Source: Herbaspirillum sp. alder98
Lineage (GTDB): Bacteria; Pseudomonadota; Gammaproteobacteria; Burkholderiales; Burkholderiaceae_D
DNA: 64,000 nt
Assembly: GCF_020179755.1 (NCBI RefSeq)
Contig: NZ_JAIUCY010000005.1
Location: 310,001-374,000, forward strand
Direction of reading: 5' to 3'
This document shows, piece after piece, positions 17,837-27,226 of this stretch (position 1 is its first letter; every line of letters begins with the position of its first letter). The notes under the pieces were generated by a model. The model ran no database searches, was not told the origin of the DNA, and saw only the letters and a program-made list of their open reading frames with translations. A program made the translations under genes and the position numbers.

Positions 17837-19868
17837 CCGCGATTTCTTCTGGCGCCTCACGCGCTACTACAGTTTCTACACGGCGGGCTTCATCGCCTTC
17901 CTGTGCGTGCTGGCGATCCTCGAACACGAAGGCATGCCCCGCACCTGGATCGGCTATCTGTTCCTGTTTGTCACCATCGGCCTGTACGCTGCCATCGGCG
18001 TGGTGTGCCGCACCTCCGACGTGCCCGAATACTATGTCGCCGGACGGCGCGTGCCGCCGCTGTTCAACGGCATGGCCACCGCCGCCGACTGGATCTCGGC
18101 CGCTACCTTCATCAGCCTGGCCGGCGGCCTGTACCTGCAAGGCTTCGACGGCCTGGCCTACATCCTCGGCTGGACCGGCGGCTATTGCCTGGTGGCCCTG
18201 CTGATCGCGCCCTACCTGCGCAAGTTCGGCCAGTACACCATCGCCGATTTCCTGGCGGCGCGTTATCCGGGACGGCTGGGCAACAACCTGATCCGCATCC
18301 TGGCCGTGGCGGCCACCATCCTGATCTCATTTACCTATGTGGTGGCGCAGATCTATGGCGTGGGCCTGATCACGTCGCGTTTCACCGGCATCGACTTTTC
18401 GATCGGCATCTTCCTGGGGCTGGCCAGCATCCTGGTGTGTTCCTTCCTGGGGGGCATGCGCGCCATCACCTGGACCCAGGTGGCGCAGTACATCATCATC
18501 CTGCTGGCCTACCTGCTGCCTGTGATCTGGCTCTCGGCCAAGCACACCACGGTGCCGGTGCCGCCGGTGGCCTACGGCGCGGTGCTGCCCAAGCTCAACG
18601 CGATCGAGGAAAGGCTCAAGGACGATCCTAAGGAACAGGACATCCGCAAGATCTTCCAGGAACGCGCCGACGACTATCAACGACGCCTGAAGAACCTGCC
18701 GCGCTCCTGGGAAGAAGGCCGCCTGGAGGCGCAACACCATATCGACGAGGTCAAGCGCAATCCGCAGGCATCGCTGGCCGAGATCAAGGCTGCCAGCCGC
18801 GCCTTGTCGTCCTATCCCAAGAGCGTCGAGGAAGCGCAGCGTCGCTGGAGCGATGCGCGCGCCGCCAACCTGCTGCGGGCGCAGCCGCCGGTGTCGCAGA
18901 CCGAGCCTTTCCCGGGGCGCGATGCGGCCAGTTCCGACATCAAGCGCAACAACTTCCTGGCGCTGGTGTTCTGCCTGATGCTGGGCACGGCCGCGCTGCC
19001 GCACATCCTGATGCGCTACTACACCACGCCCACCGTCGCGGCGGCGCGCAAATCGGTGTTCTGGACGCTGTTCTTCATCATGCTGATCTACCTCACCGTG
19101 CCGGCGCTGACGGTGCTGGTGAAGTACGACATCTATACCTCGCTGGTCGGCAGCAGCTACAACCACCTGCCCGACTGGGTCTACTACTGGGCCAACATCG
19201 ACAAGCTCAATCCGCTGGTCGCGGTCACCGACCTGAACCGCGACGGCGTCGTCCAGCTGGGCGAAATTTCCCTGGACGGCGACATCATCGTGCTGGCCAT
19301 GCCCGAGATTGCCGGCCTGCCCTATTTCATCTCCGGCCTGGTTGCCGCCGGCGGGCTGGCGGCGGCGCTGTCGACTGCCGACGGCCTGCTGCTGACGATC
19401 TCCAACGCGCTTTCGCACGACATCTACTACAAGGTGGTCGACCCGCAGGCCTCGACCCAGAAACGGGTCACCATCTCCAAGCTGCTGTTGCTGGTGGTGG
19501 CGCTGCTGGCGGCGTATGCCGCCTCGTTGAAGCCGGGCGACATCCTGTCGATGGTGGGCGCGGCATTCTCGCTGGCGGCGTCCACGCTGTTCCCGGCGCT
19601 GGTGCTGGGCGTGTTCTGGAAACGCGCCAACCAGAGCGGTGCGGTGGCCGCCATCGTGTGCGGCTTCACCGTGTGCGTCTACTACATGCTGCACACCATG
19701 CCGGCCTTCGGCGGCAGCGCGGCCGACCAGTGGTTTCATATCGCACCGATTTCAGCGGGCGTGTTCGGCGTGCCGGCCGGATTCGCCGCCATGATCGTGG
19801 CCAGCCTGCTGACGGCGCCGCCCGACGAAGCCACCATGGCGCTGGTCGATCACATTCGCGCGCCGTAA
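17826..19868 (+). CDS. sodium:solute symporter, VC_2705-type
   Basis: A 680-residue inner-membrane symporter of the SSS family, close to ActP-type acetate/pyruvate carriers. TM segments are seen throughout, with family landmarks YYVAGRRVPPLFNGMATAAD, LRKFGQYTIADFLAARYPGR and GLAAALSTADGLLLTISNAL. It is longer than the usual 550 residues because of a hydrophilic, probably helical insertion at about residues 245-370. The substrate is likely a short carboxylate, but this is inferred from family and regulation only. It is cotranscribed with the DUF4212 subunit and lies downstream of a two-component pair. Confidence 0.9.
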   Translation: MESNRDFFWRLTRYYSFYTAGFIAFLCVLAILEHEGMPRTWIGYLFLFVTIGLYAAIGVVCRTSDVPEYYVAGRRVPPLFNGMATAADWISAATFISLAGGLYLQGFDGLAYILGWTGGYCLVALLIAPYLRKFGQYTIADFLAARYPGRLGNNLIRILAVAATILISFTYVVAQIYGVGLITSRFTGIDFSIGIFLGLASILVCSFLGGMRAITWTQVAQYIIILLAYLLPVIWLSAKHTTVPVPPVAYGAVLPKLNAIEERLKDDPKEQDIRKIFQERADDYQRRLKNLPRSWEEGRLEAQHHIDEVKRNPQASLAEIKAASRALSSYPKSVEEAQRRWSDARAANLLRAQPPVSQTEPFPGRDAASSDIKRNNFLALVFCLMLGTAALPHILMRYYTTPTVAAARKSVFWTLFFIMLIYLTVPALTVLVKYDIYTSLVGSSYNHLPDWVYYWANIDKLNPLVAVTDLNRDGVVQLGEISLDGDIIVLAMPEIAGLPYFISGLVAAGGLAAALSTADGLLLTISNALSHDIYYKVVDPQASTQKRVTISKLLLLVVALLAAYAASLKPGDILSMVGAAFSLAASTLFPALVLGVFWKRANQSGAVAAIVCGFTVCVYYMLHTMPAFGGSAADQWFHIAPISAGVFGVPAGFAAMIVASLLTAPPDEATMALVDHIRAP

Positions 19869-20120
19869 TGCCTTGCAGCAATACGTTCTCAGTTTCTCCA
19901 GGGTCATTTCCATCTCCTGCCAATTTGGGTAGGATTCATCACTAATACTCACCCGCTCGACCGACGTCCGGGACCAGAGGCACGGCGCCGCAGAGCGACC
20001 TGCCCGCAATACGCCTTCGCCAGGCCATCAATACAGTCGGCAAGTGAAGCCGGCACATCCACGCACAAGAAATCATCCGCAGTCGCGGATGGATATAACT
20101 CGCCCCCCGGAGGAATTCAC

Positions 20121-21908
20121 ATGTCGTTCACCAACTCGAAAGTCGGTACCAAACTGGCGCTGGGCTTTGGCCTGGTATTGCTGTTGCTGGCCGCGATCAC
20201 CGCCATCGGCATTGCGCGCATGGTGCAGATCAACCAACAGGTCGAAAACATCGTCAACATCAATAACGTCGAGATCCGCGCGGTCATGACCATGCGCGCC
20301 GCCATCTTCGAGCAGTCGATTGCCATTCGCAACGTGGCGCTGCTGAGCGAACGCGCTGCGATTGACCGCGAACTCGACGGCCTGATCAAGCAGGACGAAC
20401 GCTACAAGACGGCCCAGGCAAAACTGGGCGAGATGTTCGGCATCGACCCGCAGACCAGCACGCGCGAGAAAGAACTGCTGGCGATGGCCACCAAGGAGTC
20501 GGCATCGACCAGCGCCTTGTTCGCCCGCGCCGTCGAACTGAGCCGCGCCGGCGAAGACGCGGTGCTGCGCACGCTGATCACCGAAGAAATCGGTCCGCAG
20601 CAGGTTCTGCGCCGTCGCACCCTGGCCGAGCTGGCCACGATGGAAGACGAATCCAATATCCAGGCCGGCGTGCATGCGCGCGAGGTATTCGAGAGCGCTC
20701 GCCTGCAGATGCTGATCATGGGCGGCCTGGCCTTGCTGATGGGGGTGGTGGCGTCGCTGCTGATCACACGCAAGTTGTTGCGTCAGTTGGGCGGCGAGCC
20801 GACCTATGCGGCTGATATCGCGCAGAAGATCGCAGTGGGCGACCTGACGGTGCAGGTCGAGCTGCAGGCGCATGACAACAGCAGCATGCTGTTTGCGATG
20901 AAGCAGATGCGCGACGCGCTGGCGCGTATCGTGGCGCAGGTGCGCCTGGGCACCGACACCATCGCAACCGCCTCGGGCCAGATTGCCACCGGCAACCTCG
21001 ACCTGTCGTCACGCACCGAAGAACAGGCCAGTTCACTCGAAGAGACCGCCTCATCGATGGAACAACTGACCTCCACCGTGCGCCAGAACGCCGACAACGC
21101 GCGCCAGGCCAACCAGTTGGCCAGCTCGGCCTCGAACGTGGCCAGTGAAGGCGGCTCAGTGGTCAAGCAAGTGGTCGACACGATGGGATCGATCAACGAA
21201 TCGTCGCGCAAGATCGTCGACATCATCGCCGTGATCGACGGCATTGCCTTCCAGACCAACATCCTGGCGCTCAACGCTGCCGTGGAGGCGGCCCGCGCCG
21301 GCGAGCAGGGGCGCGGCTTCGCCGTGGTCGCCTCCGAGGTGCGCACGCTGGCGCAGCGTTCGGCAGCCGCAGCCAAGGAAATCAAGGAGCTCATCGATGA
21401 CTCGGTGGCCAAGGTCGAGGTCGGCAGCAAACTGGTGGTGCAGGCAGGCGGCACCATGGACCAGGTGGTCGACAGCGTCCAGCGCGTGACCGACATCGTG
21501 GCCGAGATCAGTTCGGCCAGCCGTGAACAGACCGATGGCATCGAGCAGATCAACCAGGCGGTGGTGCAGATGGACCAGGTCACGCAACAGAATGCGGCGC
21601 TGGTCGAGGAAGCGGCAGCGGCGGCGCAATCGCTGCAGGATCAGGCGGCAGCGCTGCAGGAGATCGTCAGCATCTTCCGTCTCGACGGCGGCCAGGCGAG
21701 CGCCACGGCAGCGCCATCGGTGCGACGCGCGCCAATCAGATCGAACGTCCCGAGCGGGCCGGCCAAGGTCACCACATCGGTCAAGGCGAGCGCGCCGCGC
21801 CCGGAGCCCGCTGCCGCTGCGACTGCGACTATCGCTCCTGCGTCTCGCCCTGCCGCACCGACGCGTACCGCACTGCCGGCCGGCGAGGACGATTGGGAAC
21901 AGTTCTGA
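20121..21908 (+). CDS. methyl-accepting chemotaxis protein (first)
   Basis: A 595-residue transmembrane chemoreceptor. TM1 is at about 10-33, a four-helix-bundle type periplasmic domain follows (about 35-190), then TM2 (about 193-214), a HAMP-type linker after RQLGGEP, and the cytoplasmic signalling domain with the hairpin tip [31 protein letters not shown]. After an Ala/Pro-rich linker the protein ends in DWEQF, the xWxxF pentapeptide that tethers CheR and CheB. A strong GGAGG ribosome binding site precedes the ATG. It lies alone, not in a che operon, and probably feeds the flagellar chemotaxis pathway. Confidence 0.95.
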   Translation: MSFTNSKVGTKLALGFGLVLLLLAAITAIGIARMVQINQQVENIVNINNVEIRAVMTMRAAIFEQSIAIRNVALLSERAAIDRELDGLIKQDERYKTAQAKLGEMFGIDPQTSTREKELLAMATKESASTSALFARAVELSRAGEDAVLRTLITEEIGPQQVLRRRTLAELATMEDESNIQAGVHAREVFESARLQMLIMGGLALLMGVVASLLITRKLLRQLGGEPTYAADIAQKIAVGDLTVQVELQAHDNSSMLFAMKQMRDALARIVAQVRLGTDTIATASGQIATGNLDLSSRTEEQASSLEETASSMEQLTSTVRQNADNARQANQLASSASNVASEGGSVVKQVVDTMGSINESSRKIVDIIAVIDGIAFQTNILALNAAVEAARAGEQGRGFAVVASEVRTLAQRSAAAAKEIKELIDDSVAKVEVGSKLVVQAGGTMDQVVDSVQRVTDIVAEISSASREQTDGIEQINQAVVQMDQVTQQNAALVEEAAAAAQSLQDQAAALQEIVSIFRLDGGQASATAAPSVRRAPIRSNVPSGPAKVTTSVKASAPRPEPAAAATATIAPASRPAAPTRTALPAGEDDWEQF

Positions 21909-21933
21909 CATTGACGATGCACTGAAGCCAAAG

Positions 21934-21970
21934 ACGCAGGCCTGACATTATTTTCGATTCAGGCTTGCGT
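21934..21970. other. stem-loop between chemoreceptor and toxin-like gene
   Basis: ACGCAGGCCTGA (21934-21945) pairs with TCAGGCTTGCGT (21959-21970), with one G-T wobble, around a 13-base AT-rich loop. No T-run follows on the plus strand, so it is not a classic terminator. It may cut or stabilise a shared mRNA or mark the end of the receptor transcript. Confidence 0.5.
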
Positions 21971-22044
21971 GCGACGTGAGAAACCGGACACACCCGTTGG
22001 TCGCATGACACTCGCCGACCTGCCAACATGTCCGGGATCCTGTC

Positions 22045-25000
22045 ATGCAAGAACGCACCATCGTCACCCTCGATCGCAACCAGATCGAACTGCGCGCTCA
22101 CCAGACCCTGTTGATACCGGTCGTGCAACGCGCTCCTTTGGCGCACTACACGGTGCGCCTGATGCGTGCCTGGAACGACAGCGACATCGATATCGCCATC
22201 CCCACCGCGCACCTGATATCGCCGGAAGGATTCAGCCTGGCCCGCGTAGTCGGCCCGCCCCACCGCAGGCACTGCGAAGTCGAGGTCAGCAACCGCCACG
22301 GCCGCATTCGCTATCGGTTCATTTCAGACCACCGCGCTCCCATCGCAGCACTGCGACAGCGCATCGATGCCCTGCCGCAACGCGCCCGTCGCCTGCGCCA
22401 GGCGCGACTCGACCTCATGCTCGCGGCCAGGCCGACGCCGCCATCGATGCCACTACAAGTCGATCCGGAGGTGCGTGTCGACATCCGCAGGCTGAGCCGG
22501 GCCACGACTTCATGCGCCATCAACCTCGTCTTTGCAGGGGCGGCCGAGCCGCCGCAGATCCTCGACATGTTCGGCCCGATCGACGCCTGGCGCGACGGTG
22601 GTTTTTCGAGCATCAGGATCGACGTCGACGACACCCTGGCAGGGTCTGCCCGCTATGCGCTTGTCTGGCCCGCTGGCGTGACGACCACCATCGTCGTCGA
22701 GATTGGATCGCGTTCCGCCTCGAACTTTCATCAATACATGATGCAGGTAGCCGGCCACGACGATACCGCATCGGGCGCGCGACAACTGCCGATCGCGGTG
22801 CAAGAACTCGGCCGCGACGAACTGGAACTGGCCATCACACGGCTGCGCAACCATGCCCTGTCGGCACGCGGCGAGGGTGCCTTCGATATGGTCACCGACG
22901 AAGTCTGGCGCCATGTCCTGACGCGGCGCCAGACGCCGCGCAGCCTGGTGTATCCGTCCTCGGCGATCTGGCGTGCGTCCTGGGATCGCCTGTGCGACGA
23001 CGCCTTCGCCATGCAAGATCTCTATCAGTTCAGCAACGACTGGTTCCTGCGGCATGCGTTGCCGCGCCTGGCGCTGGGGTCGCTCAACCAGATCTTCGAT
23101 AGCACCGGCCAGGACCCGCGGGCGTACCGGCAGACGGTTCCGCCGATGCTGCGCCAGCTGGAGGTGCCCTTTGCGGGGCTCGACCACGCGCAAGTCATGC
23201 AAGCCTGCCGCAGTTTGCGCAATGCATGGCTGACCTCTTCGGCCGTGAGGCTGGTGCCGGCCTTGCAACGACATCGCCTGTTACGCAGCTCGGCGTGTCG
23301 GCAGGCCCTGGCCGACCGTGGTTCGGTCGTGATCGACTGGCTGCTGCCCGAACCCGACATGGGCGCTGCCACGACCGCTGCCCACCCCGCCTGGAACGCG
23401 GTCATCGGGCGGGCGATGGCCACGCCGCCGCCCCAGCATGAGCGCATGACGGGCTATCAGCAGTTCATGCGCCTGCGTCACGTGCTGGCGTCGAGCTATC
23501 CCGACTACCTCCAGCTACAACTTGCCGAGTTGAAGCGGCTGCTGCGTGGTGCGGGCGTCTACCACAGCCTGCATGCCCTGGCGCTGGTCGAGTTCGAGCG
23601 GGATGACACCGATCGCCTCCTGCCGCCGTTGCGCGTCTGTTTTGTCGAGACCTTGCTGCAGGATGGATTGCCTGATGATCTCTCGCCGCAGGCTGACCTC
23701 TACCTGATGCATGCACAAGCCGGCGCGCTGGCCTGGCAAGCCGCCGCGCTGACGCGCTCGTCACTGGAGCAGATGCTGATGCAAGCCGCCGCCGACGCCC
23801 GGCAACGGCACCACACTGCGGTGGCACGCTACTGGAGCCGCTATGACGACGCGCAATCCGGGGGCGATGACACGCACGCCATGATCCTGTCCGCCCAGGC
23901 CTGCCTGGCGGCGCACGACCTGTGCAACGCCGGCCATCTTTCGGCAACCGGCCTGCGGCTCATCATCGCCGCGGCCGGCTTTGGCACGCCCGGGACAGGA
24001 GAGGCAAGAACCCACCTGCTCGACCTCGGCGGCGTGATCTCGATCGACCTGGTGACGATCCGTGGCGACGATGGCACGGTCATCCTGTATCGCCCCGGTC
24101 AATGGCCACTATTCCAGCAGTATCCGGACATGAGCGCCATGCGCCTGGCGCTGGCGGAAGAGTGCGCGAACGATGTCGCCTGTCGGCAATGGGCGTCCCA
24201 TTTCGACCCGGCGGCGCGCCCCGATTCGTTCAAGGCCGGCATCGACAGCCTGCTGTCCGGGCTCGGCTGCGGCGAGGCCGTGGCACGGGTGGCACTGGCC
24301 GAAGCGCGGGTCCGTGTCGAAGGCGATGTATTTCACCAGGTGGCGCGACGTCAGCAACAGGCCGCCACGACTGCGGCAACCGAGACCCATGCGATGTCCG
24401 CCTCTCCATGGAGCGATGCCGAGCGATTCTTCGACGACGATCTCGACCTGTCGACCTACCCCGCCTCGGGCGCATGGCTGGATGCGCTGATGGCCGCATC
24501 GGATCGCCACGCGCCGGGCCGCTCAACCTGGGAACGCGACAGCCACATCGTGACCATGCCACTGACGGGTGTGCTGGCGCTGTCATCCGAACTGCAACAA
24601 GAGCTGTTGCAAACCGCGTGCCGGCAAGAGCGCGAACAGGCGCTCTGGCACCAGCGGGCGCCGGACATCGGCATCGACGGGGCACGCTACATGCACGATT
24701 TCCTGCGCAGGACCTTCGCCGATCGCTTCACGGGCGACGCCCTCGATGTCGACCAGTTGCTGCTCAACGAATATTACCCACCGCAGTCGCATGTCGCTTT
24801 CTACATGTTCAACGACATCGATCTGCTGCGTCGGCGCAAGACCTCGATCCCCCTGTCGCAATTGAGCTATCGCAACATCGATGTCGTCAATGTATGGGAG
24901 AGCCTGATCAACGGTGGCGAGCGCTATTTCACCGTCTCGCACCGGGACACCTCGCCCCAGTACTACGACGAGCAGTTCGACAATGTGGTCGACCCGGAAG

Positions 25001-27006
25001 CGCTGGTACGCGCCCTCATCGACAGCGGCGAATTCGACTTTGTCGCCCATCACCAGCAGCAGATCATCCGCTACTTCACCGATCACGCCACGACCCTGGC
25101 ACGGCTTGCCCGCGAGCGCGCCCAACTGACGGCACAACTGATGGTGCATGAGGGCCAATTGAGCGCTGACGATTACCGGCTCGCCGCGTCCGCTTTCGGG
25201 ACGACAGCCGACCTGAGGGACGACGTGCTTGCCTACCCGTTGCGCGTGGGCGGCCATGCCGCCCGCGATTGCCTGCACCTGCACTGCACCGCCAGCGGCA
25301 GGCGGCTGCTCTACCTGGCCGGCGATGACATGCCGTACCTGGGCTTCGATAACCTGCAGGCGGCGCGACAATTCCTGCTCGATCTGGGACGCGACCGACC
25401 ACGACTGCTGGACTTCGCGCAGACCCACTTTGCCCAAGAAGATGCGCACGACCGGCGCGCGCCGGGCGGCCTGCGACTGACGCTGGTGCCCGGCGTCATC
25501 AGCGTGCTGCAGTCGGTCGACCAGGCTTCGATGCTCAATGCCAACCCGCAGCTTGCACGGGAACGTCCCAAGACCCGGCATGATGCGCTGATGCGACGAC
25601 GCAGCCAGGAGCGACTGCATGGCCTGCTGGCGGCCCGGTCGCCGATCGCCGGTGACCCCTTCATGGCGCTGGTGACGATCAGCCAGCAAGGTGCGATGGC
25701 AGACGCGGCCTATTTCATCCGTTCGGCATCCGATCGGGCCAAGGAAGAATGGATGGAATATGCCCGCATCGTGCCGGTGGATTTCGTCGATGGCGTGGTC
25801 AGGCTGGCGCTGGGGAAAACCGCCGACGATCTGCGCGCAGCACGCCTGAGCCTGGGCATCGACCTGATCCTGAACCTGATTCCGGCGCCCACGTTCTCAC
25901 CCAAATCAATCAGCCTGCGCCGCACCGCCAACCCGGTGATTGCGATCGCGGGCAGCCGCAGCGCGCACGCCCTGGCGCGCAGCGCCACCGGCAACGAGCC
26001 GGTCGCTCGCCTGGCCCGCTGGTTCAAGCCGCCGCAACGCATCAATGGCAAGATCGGCTACGTGCTGAGCCCTTCGCGCGCGCATCTCTGGCATCGCGCC
26101 GAACACAAGCTGATCTCGACCCTGCTGGACAGCCGCGCCTTCAACGCCACGGTCCAGGACGCCCGGGCCATTTTGCATACCCCTTCGCCCCCCAGCTCGC
26201 CGCGCTGGTACACAGTCGCTACGCAGGCGATCCGCCTGGATCGGGCGGCCACCCGATTCTTCAACCAACTCACACCGCCAGCGCGGCACTACCTGCGTGA
26301 ACTGGCCGACGTCGACGACTTGTTCGAGCTGGCCTATCGCTCGGCCCCGGTGCATGGTTACGCAGCCCTGGGGCGCGGGCTGGTGGTGGGTGAAAACCAT
26401 GCCACCACAGCGGCCCGACGGTTCATCAACGACAACCTGGAGCGACTTTCCAACTGCGGCGTGAGGCTGCTCTATACCGAGGTCTTCAAGCGCGACGCCG
26501 ACAACGAGCTCCTCAGGATATTCAACGCCGGCGGCGATTTTCCGGATCACGTGCTGAGGCGCTTGAACAACCTGGACAGGAACGCCATGCCCCGCAGCGG
26601 CGCCGAATTTTCGGATGGGCAACCCAGTGCCAGCCTGCTGAGGCTGTTCGAGAACGCACGCCGTCATGGTCTTGAAGTGCGTGCCGTGGACAATGTCCCG
26701 GCCGCCGCCGCCGATTACCTGCACCAGCCGTTCACCTCGCCCCACCCGCGCACGTCGTCGATGAATTACGTCGCCTATCAGGTCATTCGGCATGACCAGG
26801 CCCACTTCAGAGGGCAGGCCTGGGTGGCGCATGTAGGCGCCGGCCATGCAGTGAGGGATCACGGCATCCCGGGCCTCAACGAAATCACGGCGGCCCCTTC
26901 CGTGTTCGTCCATTCCGGCAATGACGCGACGCCGTTGACCCTTGGCGACTATCACCTTGCTGTCGATGGCATCACGGCAATACCTCGGTTGCAGCCGCCT
27001 GCGTGA
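22045..27006 (+). CDS. giant toxin/effector-like protein with C-terminal EreA/ChaN/TIKI-like domain
   Basis: A 1653-residue protein with no signal peptide. Residues 1 to about 1250 are mostly helical and not assigned; the middle and late parts recall the large toxins annotated with dermonecrotic-toxin or membrane-targeting domains in Pseudomonas and relatives. A hydrophobic stretch near 1270-1285 (LSLGIDLILNLIPAPTF) may contact membrane. The C-terminal 200 or so residues carry the EreA/ChaN/TIKI superfamily pattern: GENH with Glu1450 and His1452, a second acidic residue Glu1479 in LLYTEVF, and HVGAGH with His1596 and His1601. Members include erythromycin esterase, ChaN, Tiki proteases and domains of MARTX-type toxins. 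The gene stands alone between two chemoreceptors with no immunity or chaperone gene. The secretion route is unknown. Family placement is by motif and needs a profile search. Confidence 0.62.
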   Translation: MQERTIVTLDRNQIELRAHQTLLIPVVQRAPLAHYTVRLMRAWNDSDIDIAIPTAHLISPEGFSLARVVGPPHRRHCEVEVSNRHGRIRYRFISDHRAPIAALRQRIDALPQRARRLRQARLDLMLAARPTPPSMPLQVDPEVRVDIRRLSRATTSCAINLVFAGAAEPPQILDMFGPIDAWRDGGFSSIRIDVDDTLAGSARYALVWPAGVTTTIVVEIGSRSASNFHQYMMQVAGHDDTASGARQLPIAVQELGRDELELAITRLRNHALSARGEGAFDMVTDEVWRHVLTRRQTPRSLVYPSSAIWRASWDRLCDDAFAMQDLYQFSNDWFLRHALPRLALGSLNQIFDSTGQDPRAYRQTVPPMLRQLEVPFAGLDHAQVMQACRSLRNAWLTSSAVRLVPALQRHRLLRSSACRQALADRGSVVIDWLLPEPDMGAATTAAHPAWNAVIGRAMATPPPQHERMTGYQQFMRLRHVLASSYPDYLQLQLAELKRLLRGAGVYHSLHALALVEFERDDTDRLLPPLRVCFVETLLQDGLPDDLSPQADLYLMHAQAGALAWQAAALTRSSLEQMLMQAAADARQRHHTAVARYWSRYDDAQSGGDDTHAMILSAQACLAAHDLCNAGHLSATGLRLIIAAAGFGTPGTGEARTHLLDLGGVISIDLVTIRGDDGTVILYRPGQWPLFQQYPDMSAMRLALAEECANDVACRQWASHFDPAARPDSFKAGIDSLLSGLGCGEAVARVALAEARVRVEGDVFHQVARRQQQAATTAATETHAMSASPWSDAERFFDDDLDLSTYPASGAWLDALMAASDRHAPGRSTWERDSHIVTMPLTGVLALSSELQQELLQTACRQEREQALWHQRAPDIGIDGARYMHDFLRRTFADRFTGDALDVDQLLLNEYYPPQSHVAFYMFNDIDLLRRRKTSIPLSQLSYRNIDVVNVWESLINGGERYFTVSHRDTSPQYYDEQFDNVVDPEALVRALIDSGEFDFVAHHQQQIIRYFTDHATTLARLARERAQLTAQLMVHEGQLSADDYRLAASAFGTTADLRDDVLAYPLRVGGHAARDCLHLHCTASGRRLLYLAGDDMPYLGFDNLQAARQFLLDLGRDRPRLLDFAQTHFAQEDAHDRRAPGGLRLTLVPGVISVLQSVDQASMLNANPQLARERPKTRHDALMRRRSQERLHGLLAARSPIAGDPFMALVTISQQGAMADAAYFIRSASDRAKEEWMEYARIVPVDFVDGVVRLALGKTADDLRAARLSLGIDLILNLIPAPTFSPKSISLRRTANPVIAIAGSRSAHALARSATGNEPVARLARWFKPPQRINGKIGYVLSPSRAHLWHRAEHKLISTLLDSRAFNATVQDARAILHTPSPPSSPRWYTVATQAIRLDRAATRFFNQLTPPARHYLRELADVDDLFELAYRSAPVHGYAALGRGLVVGENHATTAARRFINDNLERLSNCGVRLLYTEVFKRDADNELLRIFNAGGDFPDHVLRRLNNLDRNAMPRSGAEFSDGQPSASLLRLFENARRHGLEVRAVDNVPAAAADYLHQPFTSPHPRTSSMNYVAYQVIRHDQAHFRGQAWVAHVGAGHAVRDHGIPGLNEITAAPSVFVHSGNDATPLTLGDYHLAVDGITAIPRLQPPA

Positions 27007-27226
27007 GACCGGCGTGGAAGATTGATCACGACGCCATGCCGTCGTGCCCGCAGGCAATGGATTTCACGTCAGTCGGGGCGCTGGCGCAAACAGCGGGGCA
27101 AAGACCTCCCTGCTCTTCGTTCCGGGCGATACGGGCCCCGCATTAGAATCAATGCATTGTCAGGAAATTGCTGGCATCGGCTATCAACACGGTTCCCCCC
27201 GACCATCCAGTCCACGAAAGGGTTCC

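Noticed and set aside
21896-21925. hrp-box-like element before the toxin-like gene
   Set aside because: GGAACA and GCAC each carry a mismatch and the spacer is 17 bases; part of it overlaps the receptor's coding end.
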